10,910 nt of DNA. Origin: Xanthobacteraceae bacterium. Lineage in GTDB: Bacteria > Pseudomonadota > Alphaproteobacteria > Rhizobiales > Xanthobacteraceae. The stretch is taken from assembly GCA_030044035.1 (NCBI GenBank), contig JASHWN010000175.1, positions 1 through 10,910 of the forward strand. The letters are read 5' to 3'. The notes under the pieces are model-generated. The model saw only the letters and a list, made by a program, of their open reading frames with translations, was not told where the DNA came from and made no database searches. Below, piece by piece: positions 8,090 to 10,910 of the stretch. Position 1 is the stretch's first letter. Each line of letters begins with the position of its first letter. Position numbers and translations under genes: made by a program.

Positions 8090-9166
8090 TCACTCCTTGT
8101 CGATCGACTCCTTGAGCACCGCCTTCACCTCAGGGGAGACATCACGAATGCGATCGAAAATGCGCTCGACCTCCGCGGCGCTAAGGAGATCGGGCGCTTC
8201 GCCGGTGATCTTGCGGTAATCGGCGACGAAAGCCGGATCGCCCGCGACCGCCGTGAAGGCCTGGCGCAGGGCTGCGACTGCTTCGGGTGGCGAGCCTTTG
8301 GGCAGGAACATGCCGCGCTGCATCTTGGTGGCGATGTCGTTGGTCAACAGCAGCGCGTCGTATTTCGGGCCCGACGGCGGCTTGCCGAACGCCTGCCGGT
8401 AAAACACATCGAAAATCGGAATGCCGGCCTGCTCAAGCGCCGGGTTACCAGTCGGCTTTCCGTCCGGCCCGACGATCGCATATTGAAACAGCACGACGCC
8501 GACGCCGGTCTTGATGATCTGCGGAACGACCTGGGTCTGATAACCGGGCAGCGAGCTGCCGGTGAAGTTGATCTCGTTCTGCAGCATGGCCTTGTTGACC
8601 TGCGCGGTGCCGGGAAAGCCGGTGACCATGTGGTACGGCAGGTTCATCACGTCGAGCGCGAGGCGCAGCCGCGTATCGTGCGACGAGGCGCGGCTGTAGC
8701 CGCCGACATAGACGTTGTGCGCGCCCGGAAAATCCGCCGGCGCCCGATAGCCGCCGGGCACGATGTCCTTGCGCGCATAGACCAGATTCCAGCCGCGCGA
8801 CGCCGCGATCGGAACGAGATCGTCGATCTTGATTTTCAGCACCGGATCGTCGGTGATCAGCACCGTGGCGCTCATGGTGAAATAGCCGAGCGTCAAGCCG
8901 TCCGGCTGCGAGCCGATGTTGAGCCCGAGCTGGTTCATGGCGGTGACGCCGCCGGCACCCGGCATGTTGCGGATAATGATCGCCGGATGCCCCGGAATGT
9001 ATTTGGAAAGATGCTGCTGATAGACCCGCGCCTCGGTGTCGGCATTGCCGCCGACGCCGTAATTGACCAGGAGCGTCAGCGTCTTGTCGTTGTAAAATTG
9101 CGCCAGGGCGGGCGCTGCCGGAAAAGCCACCAAGACAGCAAGGAGAAGGCGGATCAAGATCGACAT
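8090..9166 (-). CDS. Bug/TctC-type tripartite tricarboxylate transporter solute receptor
   Basis: A 358-residue periplasmic binding protein of the TctC/Bug family (PF03401). The start MSILIRLLLAVLVAF followed by PAAPALA gives a clear Sec signal peptide with cleavage after about residue 22 (ALA-QF). The mature protein begins FYNDKTLTLLVNYGVGGNAD, the usual first beta strand and ligand loop, and has RNMPGAGGVTAMNQL (66-80), matching the family's PGAGG helix. The likely ligand is a small carboxylate or amide. No TctA or TctB membrane subunits are present, so it is an orphan receptor as is common for this family. The frame extends to a GTG at 9229, but the added 21 residues are charged and lie in a repeat, so ATG 9166 is chosen even though its ribosome site is poor. 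It converges with the amidohydrolase, a common type of neighbour for such receptors. Confidence 0.9.
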   Translation of the reverse strand: MSILIRLLLAVLVAFPAAPALAQFYNDKTLTLLVNYGVGGNADTEARVYQQHLSKYIPGHPAIIIRNMPGAGGVTAMNQLGLNIGSQPDGLTLGYFTMSATVLITDDPVLKIKIDDLVPIAASRGWNLVYARKDIVPGGYRAPADFPGAHNVYVGGYSRASSHDTRLRLALDVMNLPYHMVTGFPGTAQVNKAMLQNEINFTGSSLPGYQTQVVPQIIKTGVGVVLFQYAIVGPDGKPTGNPALEQAGIPIFDVFYRQAFGKPPSGPKYDALLLTNDIATKMQRGMFLPKGSPPEAVAALRQAFTAVAGDPAFVADYRKITGEAPDLLSAAEVERIFDRIRDVSPEVKAVLKESIDKE

Positions 9167-9184
9167 TGCTTGCGCATTGGTGGG

Positions 9185-9250
9185 CGGCAGCTCAGCCCGC
9201 CTTCTAGAACTACAGCGCGCAGCCTTCACTCGCTTCGCGAGCGAGTGGCG
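9185..9250. repeat. Palindrome-bearing repeat, copy A
   Basis: This copy contains cggcagctcagcccgccttc (9185-9204) followed by a 24-base block (9221-9244) that recurs identically at 10351-10374. The block holds cactcgc and gcgagtg arms around ttcgcga (9227-9247). It lies upstream of the Bug receptor gene, where it could form a hairpin in the leader. It is probably a REP-like dispersed element. Confidence 0.6.
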
Positions 9251-9359
9251 CCACCACTGATGGCCTCAGTCATTGAAAGCTTAGGCAGTTTTCCCGGTGT
9301 CGAAAAGGCCCCACCTCACTCGTACCCACAGACGGGTGGCGCGTTGGGGGTCGCGAACG

Positions 9360-9388
9360 CACAAGCCGGCGCATCACACCGGCTTGTG
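9360..9388 (-). terminator. Hairpin, possible terminator of the 134-residue gene
   Basis: A perfect 10-bp stem, cacaagccgg and ccggcttgtg, with a 9-base loop, starts 32 bases past the stop of the minus-strand gene ending at 9420. The stem is strong but no T-tract follows on either strand, so termination would be atypical or factor-assisted. Confidence 0.4.
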
Positions 9389-9419
9389 TTGTACACGCCT
9401 AAACCGATTGGGGGGTGCG

Positions 9420-9824
9420 CTACTCCTGCAGCAGCCACTGGACAGTGACAGGCACGTCCGTGACCTCGTGGAAAGTATCACCCGTCACATAAGTGTAGGT
9501 CGCTGTGCCTTTGGTGCCCCAGACGCCGTCGAGCACGATCAATAAGAAAGTCACATGCGGCGCGCCGAGGAGCGGCGGCACGGCAGTACCCTGCAGCGCA
9601 TAAATCTGTTTGGCCGGGCCCAGTCCCAGCGCATGGACTACGCCATGAAACGCGTTGTTCGCATGCAGCGGCGGGTTGATTGCTTGCGTCAGAGTGCCGT
9701 TGCCGCTCACGGTGCTGGAATTAGGTGGCACCGTCAGCACCGCCTGCAACAGCTGTGCTCCAGGCTTTTGAGTCCCGATGGTAAACCTACCGGTGTGACC
9801 GAATGGAACGATGGCGTCAGCCAT
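9420..9824 (-). CDS. Hypothetical protein, 134 residues
   Basis: I do not recognise this family. The ATG at 9824 has a good ribosome site (gggag, 7 bases upstream). The protein lacks a signal peptide and membrane spans. It is rich in Thr, Val, Gly and Pro with alternating patterns that suggest beta structure, for example GRFTIGTQKPG (12-22), HVTFLLIVLDGVWG (90-103), ATYTYVTGD (108-116) and a C-terminal strand VPVTVQWLLQE. Only one tryptophan-containing hydrophobic core and no cysteines are visible, so an enzyme with a cysteine nucleophile is unlikely. It is preceded by a plausible promoter with a palindrome, is followed by a strong hairpin, and sits alone between two copies of a repeat, all pointing to an independent, possibly inserted, single-gene unit. 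A competing 123-residue frame on the plus strand lacks a ribosome site. Confidence 0.65.
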   Translation of the reverse strand: MADAIVPFGHTGRFTIGTQKPGAQLLQAVLTVPPNSSTVSGNGTLTQAINPPLHANNAFHGVVHALGLGPAKQIYALQGTAVPPLLGAPHVTFLLIVLDGVWGTKGTATYTYVTGDTFHEVTDVPVTVQWLLQE

Positions 9825-9852
9825 GCTACTGCTCCCGTGTTTGCCTTGGGTT

Positions 9853-9875
9853 GTCTACGACCAAAGGTCGTGGAC
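9853..9875. promoter_or_regulatory. 10-bp inverted repeat at the promoter of the 134-residue gene
   Basis: Arms gtctacgacc and ggtcgtggac flank aaa; all ten pairs form if one G-T pair is allowed. It overlaps the edge of the predicted -10 element and the expected transcription start on the minus strand. It may be a repressor operator or a 5' leader hairpin. Confidence 0.4.
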
Positions 9876-9902
9876 CCTATCCGGGATGGAGCCGCAACGC
9901 AA
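9874..9902 (-). promoter_or_regulatory. Candidate sigma-70 promoter for the 134-residue gene
   Basis: On the minus strand TTGCGT (9897-9902) and TAGGGT (9874-9879) are separated by exactly 17 bases. The match to consensus is modest (three of six in each box), but position and spacing are right for the gene starting at 9824. Confidence 0.3.
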
Positions 9903-10350
9903 CCATTGCGCGACGATCCGTCATGACACCGGGATGACACCGCAGCCGCCCGACGTTCAATTTAGGGGCCAAAATAGACGAATAAACGATGCAGTTATTC
10001 CCTTCCAACGGATAAAATAGATTGAGGCACCCAAAAAGGTCGGATGTGGATGACGAAATCCCATTTTAGCGAGAACGATCCGTACGCGATCTGCCTCCTT
10101 TTTGCCGTTGCGGCGAGAAACGGCAACTTTCTTTTAGGCCTTGATTGAACCGAGGGCTGCGGTTTTTATGCAGTAGAAAAACCTTGACCGCAAATCGTCG
10201 GTTAGCCCGGTGTAAGTCTGATCCGGAAATTCGATGCTCTGGAGCAAATAAACAATATCGCATTGGATCAGCCGCCGCTCCCGCGCCGTCGCCGGCAAGA
10301 CTGGCTTGCCAGCCGTAGCTCGCGGCAGCAGCTTAGCCCGCCTTCGCTAA
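9903..10350. other. Intergenic stretch without a convincing gene
   Basis: About 450 bases with mixed composition. It contains a direct repeat of atgacaccg (9923-9931 and 9934-9942, 11 bases apart), a palindrome gtcatgac (9920-9927), a hairpin at 10102-10135, and part of repeat copy B at its right end (from 10323). A 34-codon plus-strand frame (10044-10148, MWMTKSHFSENDPYAICLLF then 14 more residues) has aaaaagg before it, but it runs through the hairpin and I do not call it a gene. A 65-codon minus-strand frame (10066-10263) is compositionally unconvincing. Confidence 0.5.
10102..10135 (+). terminator. Rho-independent terminator-like hairpin
   Basis: The arms ttgccgtt and aacggcaa form a perfect 8-bp stem around a 9-base loop, followed by ctttctttt on the plus strand. 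This is the best T-tract terminator in the window, yet no clear plus-strand gene precedes it. It may end an unrecognised small RNA or be left over from a deleted gene. Confidence 0.45.
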
Positions 10351-10379
10351 AGCCTTCACTCGCTTCGCGAGCGAAGGCT
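10323..10379. repeat. Palindrome-bearing repeat, copy B, abutting a tRNA 3' end
   Basis: It shares with copy A the leader cggcag...agcccgccttc (here with three extra bases) and an identical 24-base block (10351-10374). Here the palindrome is fuller: agccttcactcgc and gcgagcgaaggct pair over 13 positions with one mismatch around ttc (10351-10379). On the minus strand it starts directly at the CCA end of the tRNA fragment and is followed by TTTAG, so it may have been that tRNA's terminator. Confidence 0.6.
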
Positions 10380-10433
10380 GGTGCCCGTGGAGGGAATCGA
10401 ACCCCCACTCCTTGCGGAACACGATTTTGAGTC
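10379..10433 (-). tRNA. 3' fragment of tRNA-Leu(CAA), probable attachment site
   Basis: Read on the minus strand this is the 3' part of a class II tRNA: the anticodon loop CTCAAAA with anticodon CAA (10427-10429), the 3' anticodon strand TCGTG, a variable arm with TTCCGCAAGGAGT, a T-arm of GGGGG, TTCGATT and CCCTC (one G-T pair), the acceptor strand CACGGGC, discriminator A and an encoded CCA. The matching 5' strand (GCCCGTG), D-arm and 5' anticodon strand are missing: upstream of GA the sequence becomes AT-rich and does not pair. No 5' half was found in the remaining 470 bases. Such 3' tRNA remnants of about 55 bases that begin at the anticodon arm are the usual attachment sites left by tyrosine integrases. 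It is not expected to be a working tRNA. Confidence 0.72.
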
Positions 10434-10810
10434 TGACATAATCTACTACAACAGATTGATACAATTAACTAATTTTGTCTCAATCGTGTGTATGTGTAAG
10501 TGACTGTGTAAGTATCGTTGATATAGCTGTCAAATCAATTACTTAAGTTCCGCACGTTCATTGCTTCCGAAAAAATAATATAGGTCTTGCAGTCAGTTAG
10601 CAAGCGGGTGTCGGCGTGAAACGGTCGCGGCCATGAACTGCTACGGCTCTGCACATGCCCTAGCCGTAGGGCGCAGGGCTAAGTCGGTCGGCTGAAGAAT
10701 ACGCGAGCGAGTGAAGACGAGCGAGCCCTCCATCCGCTTGGTGCGAGGATGTCATCGAGGCGTGGGCAGCCGTGCCGATGAGTGACCGAGGAATAGCCGG
10801 CATCGCGTTA
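10434..10810. other. AT-rich island-end region without a recognised gene
   Basis: From the tRNA break to about 10600 the DNA is clearly AT-rich, unlike the rest of the window, and holds 9-bp direct repeats. From about 10610 it becomes GC-rich again, with a hairpin (ctacggct and agccgtag, 10641-10648 and 10662-10669) and repeated gagcgag words around 10704-10728. No open frame with a ribosome site was seen before the partial frame at the right edge. Confidence 0.45.
10493..10513 (+). repeat. Direct repeat TGTGTAAGT, possible integrase arm sites
   Basis: Two perfect copies of tgtgtaagt (10493-10501 and 10505-10513) start 12 bases apart, and a third partial copy, tgtgta, is at 10487-10492. They lie 60-80 bases from the tRNA break, a usual distance for arm-type binding sites of a tyrosine integrase or its accessory protein. 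No integrase gene is visible in the window. Confidence 0.35.
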
Positions 10811-10910
10811 TCACGACAGCAGAGTGAGGAGGCGCGACGTTACCACCCGTGCCGCGTCGGCCATGTCCCAGCGATATCCGCGTGCGAGCAACGGGCCGAT
10901 GTCGGCAGTG
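10811..10910 (-). CDS. Possible C-terminus of a protein entering from the right edge
   Basis: A minus-strand frame enters at the window edge and ends at a TGA (10811-10813). The visible part is 32 residues, including DIGPLLARGYRWDMADAARV and ending in LLTLLS. The balanced composition with an amphipathic helix pattern (DMADAARVVTSRLLTLL) is more protein-like than the other two minus frames. It is too short to name a family. It would be the first gene of the putative integrated element. Confidence 0.3.
   Translation of the reverse strand, partial: TADIGPLLARGYRWDMADAARVVTSRLLTLLS

Noticed and set aside
9167..9229. GTG 9229 start for the Bug receptor
   Set aside because: It would place 21 charged residues before an ideal signal peptide and lies within the repeat element.
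8483..9448. 321-codon plus-strand frame opposite the Bug receptor
   Set aside because: It is a shadow of the receptor gene, with no ribosome site.
10066..10263. 65-codon minus-strand frame
   Set aside because: It has no ribosome site, biased Arg/Ser/His composition, and overlaps a terminator-like hairpin.
10379..10433. tmRNA (ssrA) 3' end
   Set aside because: The fragment includes a standard CAA anticodon loop and a class II variable arm, which tmRNA lacks.
10379..10480. Group I intron splitting tRNA-Leu, as in some cyanobacteria
   Set aside because: The break lies in the 5' anticodon strand, not inside the anticodon loop, and no 5' half or intron core was found in the rest of the window.

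Overview
The window looks like chromosomal DNA of a GC-rich alphaproteobacterium, most likely a Bradyrhizobium-like or Xanthobacteraceae-type Hyphomicrobiales. The signs are strong G/C third positions, the mix of aromatic-acid-type MFS carriers, M20 amidohydrolase, luciferase-like monooxygenase and Bug receptor, and short REP-like palindromes between genes. This assignment is inference; no rRNA or marker gene is present.

Left part (1-3354): a REP-like palindrome pair, then two tandem, clearly duplicated MFS carriers of the aromatic acid:H+ symporter type (259-1614 and 1657-3006), probably one operon, then a 43-residue single-span membrane peptide. Middle (3355-8089): a minus-strand LLM-class flavin-dependent oxidoreductase; a minus-strand 624-residue membrane-anchored protein whose C-terminal half recalls the DUF3422 family and whose base composition is visibly less GC-rich than its neighbours; and, divergent from it, a plus-strand M20/AbgB-like amidohydrolase with an altered metal-site motif. 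Right part (8090-9824): an orphan Bug/TctC solute receptor convergent with the amidohydrolase, then a small unrecognised minus-strand gene with a plausible promoter and a palindrome at its transcription start.

Right end (9825-10910): mostly non-coding. It holds a terminator-like hairpin, a second copy of a palindrome-bearing repeat, and directly against it the 3' part of a tRNA-Leu(CAA) gene without its 5' half. Beyond this fragment the DNA turns AT-rich and carries 9-bp direct repeats at 12-bp spacing. This is the expected picture of the end of an integrated element: chromosome to the left, island to the right. A minus-strand reading frame enters from the right edge.

Together the genes suggest uptake and breakdown of small organic acids or amides (carriers, monooxygenase, amidohydrolase, solute receptor), but strands alternate and no complete pathway is visible. 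No CRISPR array, toxin-antitoxin pair or complete insertion sequence was seen. The two items most worth following are the DUF3422-like protein and the tRNA-bounded island end.
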